Shown here one piece after another: positions 1-6,510 of a stretch of DNA of 6,749 nt. A program made the translations under genes and the position numbers. This DNA comes from Alphaproteobacteria bacterium (GTDB lineage Bacteria > Pseudomonadota > Alphaproteobacteria > Micropepsales > Micropepsaceae): positions 1-6,749 of the forward strand of contig JAPLPI010000304.1 of assembly GCA_026400305.1 (NCBI GenBank), read 5' to 3'. The notes beneath the pieces are model-generated. The model made no database searches. It was not told the DNA's origin and saw only the letters and a list, made by a program, of their open reading frames with translations. The first letter of the stretch is position 1. Every line of letters begins with the position of its first letter.

Positions 1-28
1 ATGTCCGCTTTGCGCCAAAAGCGGTCAT
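1..28. repeat. Single intergenic palindrome (GTCCGCTTTTGGCGC family)
   Basis: The arms at 1-11 and 18-28 are complementary with one mismatch, around a six-base loop that reads TGGCGC on the minus strand. On that strand the core TTTTGGCGCAAAGC is the one seen in the palindromes at 2531-2560 and 6601-6630, so this copy is inverted relative to them. It lies 24 bases past the stop codon of the minus-strand receptor and would form a hairpin in the 3' end of that mRNA. No T tract follows within the window, so a classical rho-independent terminator is not supported. The unit may continue beyond the window edge, where a partner palindrome would be expected. Confidence 0.8.
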
Positions 29-52
29 TTGATTCAATCGATAAATGAGCTG

Positions 53-2434
53 TCAGAACTTCAGCTTGATCCCCGCCTGGAAGCTGACCGGCTGGCGCAG
101 GGTCAGGGTGCGCGGATCAGTCAGAGGCGGCGTTACCAAGCCTGCTGCGCCACCGCTAGGATCGAAATAGGCGCCATACAGCGCATGGCGGTCGTCGAAC
201 ACATTGTTCACCAGCCCGAACAGCTGCCAGCGCTCGTCGAACTGGTACGACGCGCGCAGGTTGATCACCGCGGTGGCCGGCAGCTTGGCATTTCGGTTGG
301 ACGGATCGCCGTCGAAATACTGGCTACCGGTGACAACCATCTCGCCGCCTAGACTGACATTTTCCCACACATCCACATCAGCGCCGATGCGGGCCGTGCC
401 GGCGGGATTCATCGGCAATCGCCGGCCTGGCGTCACCGTCACATTGCCCGCCGCGTTGGCGGACGGATTGTTGGACGAGGCCAAGGTGCCGGTGAACTGA
501 TAGGTCGCGTCCAGATAGGACCAGTTGGCGTACATCGACCAATGGGACGCGGCATAGCGCGTGGTCATGTCTAAGCCTTGGCGCTGGGTCAGTGGCACAT
601 TGGTGAAATAGCCGCGCCCGGCGATGACGCTCGCCAGCGCCACGATGTCGTTGTCGCTGTCGGTGCGGAAGAAGCTGAGGCTCCAGTCCAGGGTGCCGTT
701 GCCCAGCGGCTGCGCACCGCGAACGCCCAAATTGGCCGTGCGGGACACGACCTGTGCCAGCGGTGGATCGGAGACCAGCGCGCCTTCCAAGAGGCAGGGC
801 AGGTTGGGATTAGCGCAGTCCAGCTCTAGCGGCGTGGGCGCGCGGTTGGCTTCGGAATAGCCACCGAAGATGGTGACGTTGTCCAAAGCCTTCCACGCCA
901 GGCCCGCCAGCGGATTGATATGGGCATAGCCATGGGTGCCGTTCAGTTCGGCGGCCAGCCCGCTGCGGTCGCGGGTGACGATGTCGGCGGCATTGATACG
1001 CAGGCCCGCCGTCAGGGTCAGTCTGTCCGTCACATCCAGCGCATCCACGGCATACAGGCCATAATATTTCGTCGTCGCGCCCAAGGTAACGGGCGCGTAG
1101 CCGAGATTGCCGTTGCTGTGAACGATGCTGCCCGCGCCTGCCAGTGATGGGTCCACCGCCACGTTAAAGTCGGGAAATATGCGCCCCAGGGTGCTGGTGG
1201 AGCGGAAGCTGATGGCACTTGAGTCGATGCTGGTGCCCAGGGTCAGCACATTCGCAAACCCCAGCAGCGGCGCGTTGCCGGTGACCTGGAGGGTGCCACC
1301 GTGCGTTGTGCTGTCGGTGGAGGTGCGGTCCACCGTGCCGTAGATCGCGCCCGCGGTGAACGGAATGGCCGTATTGCCCTGGTTCAAGAGGGCAAACTGG
1401 TTGCGGAAATTCAGCGCCGCAGCCCCGGTGAAAGGCACGGGGCGCGTGAAAGCGTCATCCTGCAGGCAGAGCTGGTTGATGAAGGAGGAAGCGTTGGAGC
1501 AGCGCTCGAAATCGCCGTCATTGCCGTCCACATGACGCTGGGTCAGCGAACGCATGTAGACCGCGCCTTCCAGCTGCCAATTCTCGTCTAGCCGGCTCCT
1601 GGCGTTCAGCGCCAGGCTGCCGATGGTGTTGCGGGTGGTCTGGGGGAAGGTGAAAACCGATTTGGTGTTGCGCTGGATCAGGCCGAACGGGGTGGGGCCG
1701 ATCACGCCCAGGCTGGTGGCGGCGCCCGATGCGACCAGATGAAGTTCGGTCTGGCCGATGCGCCAGCCGGCATCGGCATAAAGCCGCGCGAGGTTGGACT
1801 GGGAATGAAAGCGCCAGCCGGCATCGGTGACGCCTTCAGCCGCGCCATAGAAACTGAAGTCACCATCGGCGATGCCCCATTGCGCGGACGACATGCCGTG
1901 ACCATACGAGCCGCCCTGAGCTACTGCTTCCACGCCCTGCCAGGTGAAGCCGTTCTTCATGACCATGTTGACTGCGCCGCCCAGCGCGTTCAGGCCGAAC
2001 ACCGGGTTGGCGCTCCACACATCCAGCCGGTCGATGGCGGCCTGGGGGATCGCGTCCCAGTTGACGGTGTCGCCGAAGGCTTCGTTCAGGCGCACGCCGT
2101 TCTGATAGACGGCGATGCCCTGCGGCGTGCCCTGCAAGGGCGAGGCTTCAAAGCCATGGAAGTGCAGGTCCTGGAACATGGCGTTGCCTTGCGTGTCGCT
2201 GAGCGACACGCCGGCGGCCTGCGTGCCCAGCGCGTCCAGTACCGTGGTGCCATGCTGGGCATTCAGCTGGGCGGCGGTGATGCTCTGCAACTGGCTGGGA
2301 ATTTTATCTGTCGAAACCCCGATGTCGGAATTGGGCAAAGCGCCATAGACCACCACATGCTCGCTCGCCTGCTGGGCCAGAACCGGCTTAGTAAGCAAGG
2401 CTGTAGCGGCCAGCAAAACGATGCGGAATTGCAT
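53..2434 (-). CDS. TonB-dependent outer-membrane receptor, 793 aa
   Basis: This is an outer-membrane active transporter that would take up a chelated metal or other scarce nutrient using TonB-ExbB-ExbD energy. The start at 2434 is chosen because it begins a clear signal peptide (MQFRIVLLAATALLTKPVLA, cut near residue 20) and is preceded by a good ribosome site, AAGGA at 2443-2439. The frame stays open to 2704, but that extension crosses the intergenic repeat. A possible TonB box, EHVVVYG, lies at residues 25-31. The plug spans about 44-160, with GTPQGIAVYQNGVRLNEAFG and a closing GLNALGGAVNMVMKNG. The rest is the 22-strand barrel, ending in the FQAGIKLKF terminal strand with its C-terminal Phe. 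Cys312/Cys323 and Cys540/Cys547 form two closely spaced pairs, probably disulfides in external loops. The length is normal for the family and the gene is intact. The substrate cannot be read from the sequence. It is divergent from the copper-linked operon, so a metal substrate is possible but unproven. Confidence 0.95.
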   Translation of the reverse strand: MQFRIVLLAATALLTKPVLAQQASEHVVVYGALPNSDIGVSTDKIPSQLQSITAAQLNAQHGTTVLDALGTQAAGVSLSDTQGNAMFQDLHFHGFEASPLQGTPQGIAVYQNGVRLNEAFGDTVNWDAIPQAAIDRLDVWSANPVFGLNALGGAVNMVMKNGFTWQGVEAVAQGGSYGHGMSSAQWGIADGDFSFYGAAEGVTDAGWRFHSQSNLARLYADAGWRIGQTELHLVASGAATSLGVIGPTPFGLIQRNTKSVFTFPQTTRNTIGSLALNARSRLDENWQLEGAVYMRSLTQRHVDGNDGDFERCSNASSFINQLCLQDDAFTRPVPFTGAAALNFRNQFALLNQGNTAIPFTAGAIYGTVDRTSTDSTTHGGTLQVTGNAPLLGFANVLTLGTSIDSSAISFRSTSTLGRIFPDFNVAVDPSLAGAGSIVHSNGNLGYAPVTLGATTKYYGLYAVDALDVTDRLTLTAGLRINAADIVTRDRSGLAAELNGTHGYAHINPLAGLAWKALDNVTIFGGYSEANRAPTPLELDCANPNLPCLLEGALVSDPPLAQVVSRTANLGVRGAQPLGNGTLDWSLSFFRTDSDNDIVALASVIAGRGYFTNVPLTQRQGLDMTTRYAASHWSMYANWSYLDATYQFTGTLASSNNPSANAAGNVTVTPGRRLPMNPAGTARIGADVDVWENVSLGGEMVVTGSQYFDGDPSNRNAKLPATAVINLRASYQFDERWQLFGLVNNVFDDRHALYGAYFDPSGGAAGLVTPPLTDPRTLTLRQPVSFQAGIKLKF

Positions 2435-2477
2435 GCTTTCCTTCCCTGAAATGAAACGCTTATTCCAAGACTCAAGG

Positions 2478-2491
2478 GGGCCGCAAGGCCC
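2478..2491 (-). promoter_or_regulatory. Leader hairpin of the minus-strand receptor
   Basis: A perfect five-base-pair GC stem (GGGCC/GGCCC) encloses a four-base loop, about 44 bases upstream of the receptor start codon. On the plus strand the loop reads GCAA, a stable GNRA tetraloop, and the stem is followed by AGCTTTT, giving a weak terminator-like look in that direction. On the minus strand it would sit in the receptor's 5' untranslated leader. A regulatory role is inference, and a stem this short can occur by chance. Confidence 0.3.
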
Positions 2492-2530
2492 AGCTTTTCC
2501 GAAGCTTAAGCCGTCGAGACATACGCCGCT

Positions 2531-2606
2531 GATGTCAGTTTTTGGCGCAAAGCTGACATTGGGCCGAACCAGGAAGAATGACCACTCCTGACCCAAAGCG
2601 GACATT
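2531..2606. repeat. Double-palindrome intergenic repeat, copy A
   Basis: Two 30-base palindromes (2531-2560 and 2577-2606) are separated by 16 bases. The first has arms ATGTCAG and CTGACAT around a TTTTTGGCGCAAAG core. The second ends in AGCGGACATT with a partly complementary left arm, AATGACCACT. The arrangement of 30, 16 and about 30 bases is the same as in the copy at 6601-6675. In the first palindrome a C-G pair of the family consensus has become an A-T pair, so pairing is kept although the bases differ. No transposase gene is present. This looks like a non-autonomous dispersed element of the kind common between alphaproteobacterial genes. Read on the minus strand it contributes spurious protein sequence (MSALGQE...NVSFAPKTD) upstream of the receptor. 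Confidence 0.85.
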
Positions 2607-2739
2607 CCAGAACTGGTCTGTTTTAGCTGCCCAACACGGTTACCCTGCCACGAGCGGGCATTAGCCGGGCTTAAGCTGCGACAAACCGCGCATACGGCGA
2701 CCACTGCGACACAGCGTTTGCTTGACCGATCAGGCCACC

Positions 2740-3114
2740 ATGGGCAAAACTTTTGACATGCAGGGGATTTCTCGCGGCCTTCGCCATCTGGCTATCATTG
2801 CGGTTCTGGTGCGCGCAATGCTGCCTGCTGGCTGGATGCCCGATGCCCATGCCCTGGTGATCTGCTCGACCTCGCTCTCGCAGGTCATTCATTATGACGG
2901 CGGCCAGAAGCCTTCAGACAATGATAAGCACCAAGCGGCACATCAGGATTGCGCTTTTGCCGCCGCCGCGCACCTGGCCGCTGCGCCGGAAGCACCGCAC
3001 CTCGCTTTGCCCGCTTTCCACGCCTTCGCCGCCCGCAGCGACGATGCCCGCGCTGCATTTATCGCATCGCGCTTCTCACCCGGATCGCCCCGCGCCCCGC
3101 CCCTGAGCGCCTGA
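2740..3114 (+). CDS. Small exported DUF2946-like protein, 124 aa
   Basis: This is a short protein of unknown function that resembles the DUF2946 family. The N-terminal part (about residues 13-38, RGLRHLAIIAVLVRAMLPAGWMP) is hydrophobic and looks like a signal peptide or single membrane anchor. The LRAMLPAGWMP wording followed by a Cys (VIC, Cys42) is typical of the family. A second cluster, H64-x3-H68-x2-C71, could bind a metal. The C-terminus carries the RAPP motif often seen at the end of DUF2946 proteins. The start is uncertain: ATG at 2740 has AGG five bases upstream, while TTG at 2722 and ATG at 2758 are in the same frame. It is the first gene of the plus-strand operon, 55 bases before the second receptor. 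DUF2946 genes are often found beside TonB-dependent receptors and copper genes, which suggests, but does not show, a metal-related role. Confidence 0.75.
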   Translation: MGKTFDMQGISRGLRHLAIIAVLVRAMLPAGWMPDAHALVICSTSLSQVIHYDGGQKPSDNDKHQAAHQDCAFAAAAHLAAAPEAPHLALPAFHAFAARSDDARAAFIASRFSPGSPRAPPLSA

Positions 3115-3124
3115 GCCATTCGCC

Positions 3125-3144
3125 GCGCGCATAACTGCGCGCAT
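3125..3144 (+). repeat. Short hairpin / direct repeat between genes 2 and 3
   Basis: GCGCGCAT occurs twice, at 3125-3132 and 3137-3144, and the GCGCGC parts can also pair as a six-base stem around ATAACT. It lies between the DUF2946-like stop codon and the receptor ribosome site. No T run follows, so it is not a convincing terminator. It could tune relative expression or mRNA stability, or be a chance product of GC-rich sequence. Confidence 0.35.
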
Positions 3145-3169
3145 CGCTCAATCGTATCGGGGATTTTCC

Positions 3170-5458
3170 ATGTCCACTACAGCGCGCCTGTGCGCCAACG
3201 TTTCAATTTCCGCACTTCTCTTCGCCATGCAACCGGCACACGCCCAGACCATCGGCGCAGGGCTCCAGCCAGAATATGTCATTGTCACCGCCGACCGAGC
3301 GCGCATCGCCGATCCCACTGCGGTCGATGTGCAGGTGACCGCCGCCAAGGCGCAGGAACAGATCAACACCGTCAATACCGAGGACATGCTGAAATATGCG
3401 CCGTCCCTGATCGTGCGAAAGCGCCATTACGGCGACACCCAGGACCCGGTCGCCACCCGCACCTCGGGCTTGGGCGCATCCGCCCGCAACCTGATCTTCG
3501 TGGACGGGATTATGATCAACTCGCCCATCGGCAACAACAACAGTGCCGCCAGCCCACATTTCGGCGTCGCCGCGCCCCAGGACGTCGCCCGCATTGACGT
3601 TCTTTATGGGCCGTTCGCGGCGCGCTATGCCGGCAACTCCATCGGCGCAACCATCAACATCACCACCCGCATGCCGGACCATTTCGAATTTTATGGTGAC
3701 GTCACCGGTGCAATGCAGAACTTCAACCAGTATTCCACTGACCAGACCAATGGCACCTGGCAGTTGTCGGCGGGCGTCGGCGACCGTTATGGCGCGTTCA
3801 GTTGGCGGCTATCAGCCAACCATCTGGACAGCACTGCCCAGCCGCTGGCCTATGTGACCCTGACGCGCCCCGCCGCCACCAGCACAGCTGGTACGGTGCT
3901 GAGCGGCGCCTTCAACGACCTGAACCGCACGGGCGCTCCCATCGTGGAAGTGGGGGCGGGCAATATCGAACACCAGGTACAGGACACCGATACCCTCAAG
4001 CTGGCCTATGACTTCGAAAATGGCTGGCAGCTTGCCTATACCGCAAGTCTGTTCCACCAAGACGACGATGCAAGCACACAGAGCTATCTGCGTGATCCCA
4101 CCGGCAACGTCGTCTATACCGGCAACAGCAACATCAACGGCTACAATTACAATATTGCCGCGAGCAGCTTTTCCAACTCCATCTACAACGTCCAGCAGAG
4201 CCAGCTGGCTCAGGGCATTTCTCTGACATCAGAAAAAGGCGGTGACTTCGCTTGGGAGATCATCGCCAGCGACTTTGCCTATCTGAACGACAAGCAGCGC
4301 GTGCCCACCGCCGCCCTGCCGGGAGCCTTTACGTCTGGAGCCGGAACGGTCAACCGCATGAACGGCACCGGCTGGTACACCCTGGACGCGAATGGCGTGT
4401 GGCGTGGCTGGTCGGACCATGAACTATCCTTCGGCCTGCACCGCGATGCCGAGACCTTCGCGCAGACCCGCAACAACCTGGCCGACTGGATTGCGGGCGG
4501 GGTGGGCACCGTGGTCAATTCCGCCAAGGGCCGTACCGCCACAAATGCGGTGTGGGCGCAGGACATTTGGACTTTGCTGCCTGACCTGAAAGCATCGGCA
4601 GGCCTGCGCTATGAAGACTGGCGCGCTTATGGCGGCAACAATTTCTCGGCCTCACCGGCGCTGAATGTCAACCAGCCGCGCATTTCGGCCAGCACCCTGT
4701 CGCCCAAGGCCACTATCGCCTGGCAGGTGTCGGACGCATGGCGCGTGACCGGCTCATGGGGCGTGGCGTATCGCATGCCGACCGTGACCGAGCTTTATCA
4801 GTCTGTGACCACGGGCACCTTCCTGTCGGTGCCAAATCCCAACCTGAAGCCGGAGCGCGCCAGTTCCTATGAACTGGCAACGGAACACCGCAATGACAGC
4901 GGCTTTTTCCGCCTGTCGTTGTTCGAGGAAGACATCACCAGCGCGCTGCTTTCGCAAAGTGCGCCCCTGGTGCCGGGCTCACCCACCCTGTTCAGCTATG
5001 TGCAGAATGTGGACCGCACCCAGGTGCGCGGAGTGGAATTCGTCATCGACCAGTATGACGTGCTGTTGCCGGGGCTGGAGTTAATGGGCAGCTTCACCGC
5101 CGCTGATGGACGCATTCGCCAGGATGATGCCTTTACCAAGGCAGTGGGGAAATTCATCCCCGGCGTTCCCAAGCTGAAGGCCAATGCGCTGGCGACCTAC
5201 CGTATCGACGATTGGGCCTTCACCTTAGGTGCGCGCTACAGCGACCGAACCTTCGGCACCATCGACAACAGTGACCCCATCTCTCAGACCTACCAGGGTT
5301 TTGCCGGTTACTTCGTGGTGGACACGCGCGCCCGCTATAAGTTCAACGAGAACTGGAACGTCTCGGTCGGCGTGGACAACATCAACAACGACAAATATTT
5401 CCTGTTCCACCCGTTCCCGCAGCGCACCTTTGTGATGGAGGTTCACTATGCGCAGTAG
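3170..5458 (+). CDS. TonB-dependent outer-membrane receptor, 762 aa (copper-linked operon)
   Basis: This is a second outer-membrane TonB-dependent transporter, clearly different in sequence from the divergent one. The start at 3170 follows GGGGA at 3159-3163 and gives a signal peptide cut after AHA (residue 25). A possible TonB box, EYVIVTA, is at residues 35-41. The plug covers about 55-165 and includes NLIFVDGIMINSP and VLYGPFAARYAGNSIGATINITTR. The barrel follows, with typical TBDR wording YRMPTVTELYQ and NLKPERASSYELATEHR. It ends in VMEVHYAQ rather than an aromatic residue. The mature protein has no cysteine, so it lacks the Cys-x3-Met type ligand described for the Pseudomonas copper receptor OprC. 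It is the second gene of the operon and overlaps the next gene by 11 bases. The company of a YcnI-PCu(A)C protein points to copper or a copper chelate as substrate, but this is inference from context. Confidence 0.95.
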   Translation: MSTTARLCANVSISALLFAMQPAHAQTIGAGLQPEYVIVTADRARIADPTAVDVQVTAAKAQEQINTVNTEDMLKYAPSLIVRKRHYGDTQDPVATRTSGLGASARNLIFVDGIMINSPIGNNNSAASPHFGVAAPQDVARIDVLYGPFAARYAGNSIGATINITTRMPDHFEFYGDVTGAMQNFNQYSTDQTNGTWQLSAGVGDRYGAFSWRLSANHLDSTAQPLAYVTLTRPAATSTAGTVLSGAFNDLNRTGAPIVEVGAGNIEHQVQDTDTLKLAYDFENGWQLAYTASLFHQDDDASTQSYLRDPTGNVVYTGNSNINGYNYNIAASSFSNSIYNVQQSQLAQGISLTSEKGGDFAWEIIASDFAYLNDKQRVPTAALPGAFTSGAGTVNRMNGTGWYTLDANGVWRGWSDHELSFGLHRDAETFAQTRNNLADWIAGGVGTVVNSAKGRTATNAVWAQDIWTLLPDLKASAGLRYEDWRAYGGNNFSASPALNVNQPRISASTLSPKATIAWQVSDAWRVTGSWGVAYRMPTVTELYQSVTTGTFLSVPNPNLKPERASSYELATEHRNDSGFFRLSLFEEDITSALLSQSAPLVPGSPTLFSYVQNVDRTQVRGVEFVIDQYDVLLPGLELMGSFTAADGRIRQDDAFTKAVGKFIPGVPKLKANALATYRIDDWAFTLGARYSDRTFGTIDNSDPISQTYQGFAGYFVVDTRARYKFNENWNVSVGVDNINNDKYFLFHPFPQRTFVMEVHYAQ
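5437..5450 (+). promoter_or_regulatory. Internal ribosome site and overlapping start of the alpha-CTD-like gene
   Basis: GGAGG at 5437-5441 sits inside the last codons of the receptor gene, six bases before the ATG at 5448. The receptor stop is at 5456-5458, so the genes overlap by 11 bases in different frames. This strong site fixes the start of the small gene and implies translational coupling to the receptor. Confidence 0.8.
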
Positions 5459-5663
5459 TCTCTCCAACGAGGTCGGGCACCTTGTGACCGCGCTTCCCCT
5501 TCCGCGCCGCGCCATCAACGCGCTGAGGCAGGGCGGCATTGCAACGCTGGAGGAAGCCCAGAATTGGACCGACGAGGCGCTTTTGTCGTTGCGACAGTTC
5601 GGTCCCTCTTACCTCACGGCGATCCGCACCCTGGCCGCGAAAAGCGGCGGAAAGGAACACTGA
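5448..5663 (+). CDS. Stand-alone RNA polymerase alpha-CTD-like protein, 71 aa
   Basis: This small protein resembles the C-terminal domain of the RNA polymerase alpha subunit, a helix-hairpin-helix fold that binds promoter UP elements and activators. Residues 16-60 align by eye with E. coli alpha: LPRRAINALRQGGI matches LTVRSANCLKAEAI, placing Arg21 and Asn24 at the DNA-contacting Arg265 and Asn268, and LLSLRQFGPSYLTAI matches LLKTPNLGKKSLTEI, placing Gly52 at Gly296. Other contacts differ (Asn294 to Gln, Lys298 to Ser, Ser299 to Tyr, Glu302 to Ala). There is no alpha N-terminal domain, signal peptide or membrane segment, so it should be cytoplasmic. It is the only cytoplasmic product among the operon's exported and outer-membrane proteins, and is coupled on both sides. 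A DNA-binding or regulatory role is possible. A nucleic-acid-binding or scaffold helix-hairpin-helix domain unrelated to transcription is also possible. Confidence 0.85.
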   Translation: MRSSLSNEVGHLVTALPLPRRAINALRQGGIATLEEAQNWTDEALLSLRQFGPSYLTAIRTLAAKSGGKEH

Positions 5664-5664
5664 C

Positions 5665-6510
5665 ATGCGACTGGGAAATTCTATCCTGTTCCACGCCATC
5701 GCCATCGGCGTGCTGCTGCTGGTACTGATGGCGTCGCGGGCGAGTGCTCATGTGACGCTGGCGCAGCCGCTGGCTCTTCCGGCAGCGCAGTATGTCGGCC
5801 ACTTCCGGGTCGGGCATGGTTGCGACGGCTCGCCCACTGTGAGCTTGCGCATAGAGCTGCCGCCGGAGGTAGCCGATGCCGCACCCGAACCCTTGCAAGG
5901 TTGGGCGCTGTCCACCGAACGCGAAGGTGGGCGGATCAAAGCCGTGACCTGGAAGGGCGGCGTTTTGCCCGCCGATCAGCGCGCCCTGTTCACAATCGCC
6001 ATGACGCTGCCAGCGCGGGAAGGTCAACTGCTTTTTCCCGCCCGCCAGACCTGCCAAGCGGGCGAGGAATACTGGTCCGAACCACCGCCACCGACCGGCA
6101 AGGCGAAATATCCTGCGCCCATTCTGCTGGTAGCATCAGCACCGCCATCAACGGCAAAGGTAACAGTAACTGACGGCTGGTTTCGCACCTTGCCGGCTTC
6201 GGTGCCGTCCGGCGGCTATTTCACACTGCACAATGACGGCGACAAGCCGCTGACCCTGACCGACGTGGAAAGCCCGGCCTGCGGCATGCTGATGATGCAC
6301 AAGTCCGTCAATGGCGGCATGGATCATGTCATGGCGCTGGACGTAGCGGCGGGCGAGACGGTTCGCTTCGCGCCCGGCGGCTACCATTTGATGTGCATGG
6401 ACACCAAGCCGGTGTTGAAGCCAGGCGCGCAGATACCGGTGACATTCCGCTTTACGGGCGGACAAGTTGTTACCGCAAACTTCCAGGCGCGCAACGCAGC
6501 GGGCAAATAG
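5665..6510 (+). CDS. Periplasmic copper-binding protein, YcnI (DUF1775)-PCu(A)C fusion, 281 aa
   Basis: This exported protein joins two copper-binding families. The start at 5665 follows GGA at 5654-5656 and lies one base after the previous stop. Residues 1-28 are a signal peptide ending SRASA, so the mature protein begins with His29. In YcnI proteins this N-terminal His is a copper ligand. The YcnI domain spans about 29-155. It has the alphaproteobacterial GHGCDGSPTVSLRIELP segment, Trp80, Trp96 and Trp137, and Cys53/Cys130, which may form a disulfide. The PCu(A)C domain spans about 165-275. His212, Met219, Met223, His241 and Met243 supply the H...M...HxM ligands, with APGGYHLMCMD typical of the family. 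Met223 to His241 has 17 intervening residues, whereas Met219 to His241 has the 21 of the usual motif. Cys206 and Cys244 lie next to the ligands. PCu(A)C proteins deliver Cu(I), often for cytochrome oxidase assembly. This gene is the strongest functional clue in the operon. Confidence 0.95.
   Translation: MRLGNSILFHAIAIGVLLLVLMASRASAHVTLAQPLALPAAQYVGHFRVGHGCDGSPTVSLRIELPPEVADAAPEPLQGWALSTEREGGRIKAVTWKGGVLPADQRALFTIAMTLPAREGQLLFPARQTCQAGEEYWSEPPPPTGKAKYPAPILLVASAPPSTAKVTVTDGWFRTLPASVPSGGYFTLHNDGDKPLTLTDVESPACGMLMMHKSVNGGMDHVMALDVAAGETVRFAPGGYHLMCMDTKPVLKPGAQIPVTFRFTGGQVVTANFQARNAAGK

Larger units (their letters stand above)
2435..2739. promoter_or_regulatory. Divergent intergenic region between the two transcription units
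   Basis: This stretch of about 300 bases separates the minus-strand receptor from the plus-strand operon, so both promoters are expected here. I could not assign convincing -35/-10 pairs on either strand. It holds a short GC hairpin close to the receptor start, a 76-base double-palindrome repeat at 2531-2606, and about 130 bases of otherwise featureless sequence before the plus-strand gene. No ORF here looks coding. The open frame through it on the minus strand reflects GC-rich sequence and the repeat. Confidence 0.6.

Noticed and set aside
1739..2449. Open plus-strand frame of 236 codons antisense to the receptor
   Set aside because: It mirrors the codons of a well-supported TonB-dependent receptor, shows no recognisable domain, and such frames are common opposite GC-rich genes.
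2531..2606. CRISPR array
   Set aside because: Only two imperfect palindromes are present, with a single 16-base spacer and no cas genes, and the same fixed unit recurs elsewhere in the window.
2435..2704. In-frame extension of the minus-strand receptor by 90 residues
   Set aside because: It runs through the intergenic double palindrome, would bury the signal peptide internally, and lacks the good ribosome site that precedes the start at 2434.
2753..2758. Perfect TTGACA resembling a -35 box
   Set aside because: It lies inside the DUF2946-like gene and has no acceptable -10 box 16-18 bases downstream.
3170..5458. Naming the second receptor as the copper porin OprC/NosA
   Set aside because: The cysteine ligand characteristic of OprC is absent and the resemblance seen is only that of TonB-dependent receptors in general.
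5539..5664. Upstream extension of the YcnI-PCu(A)C gene
   Set aside because: It overlaps the alpha-CTD-like gene in another frame, adds an Arg-rich stretch before the signal peptide, and has no better ribosome site than the start at 5665.
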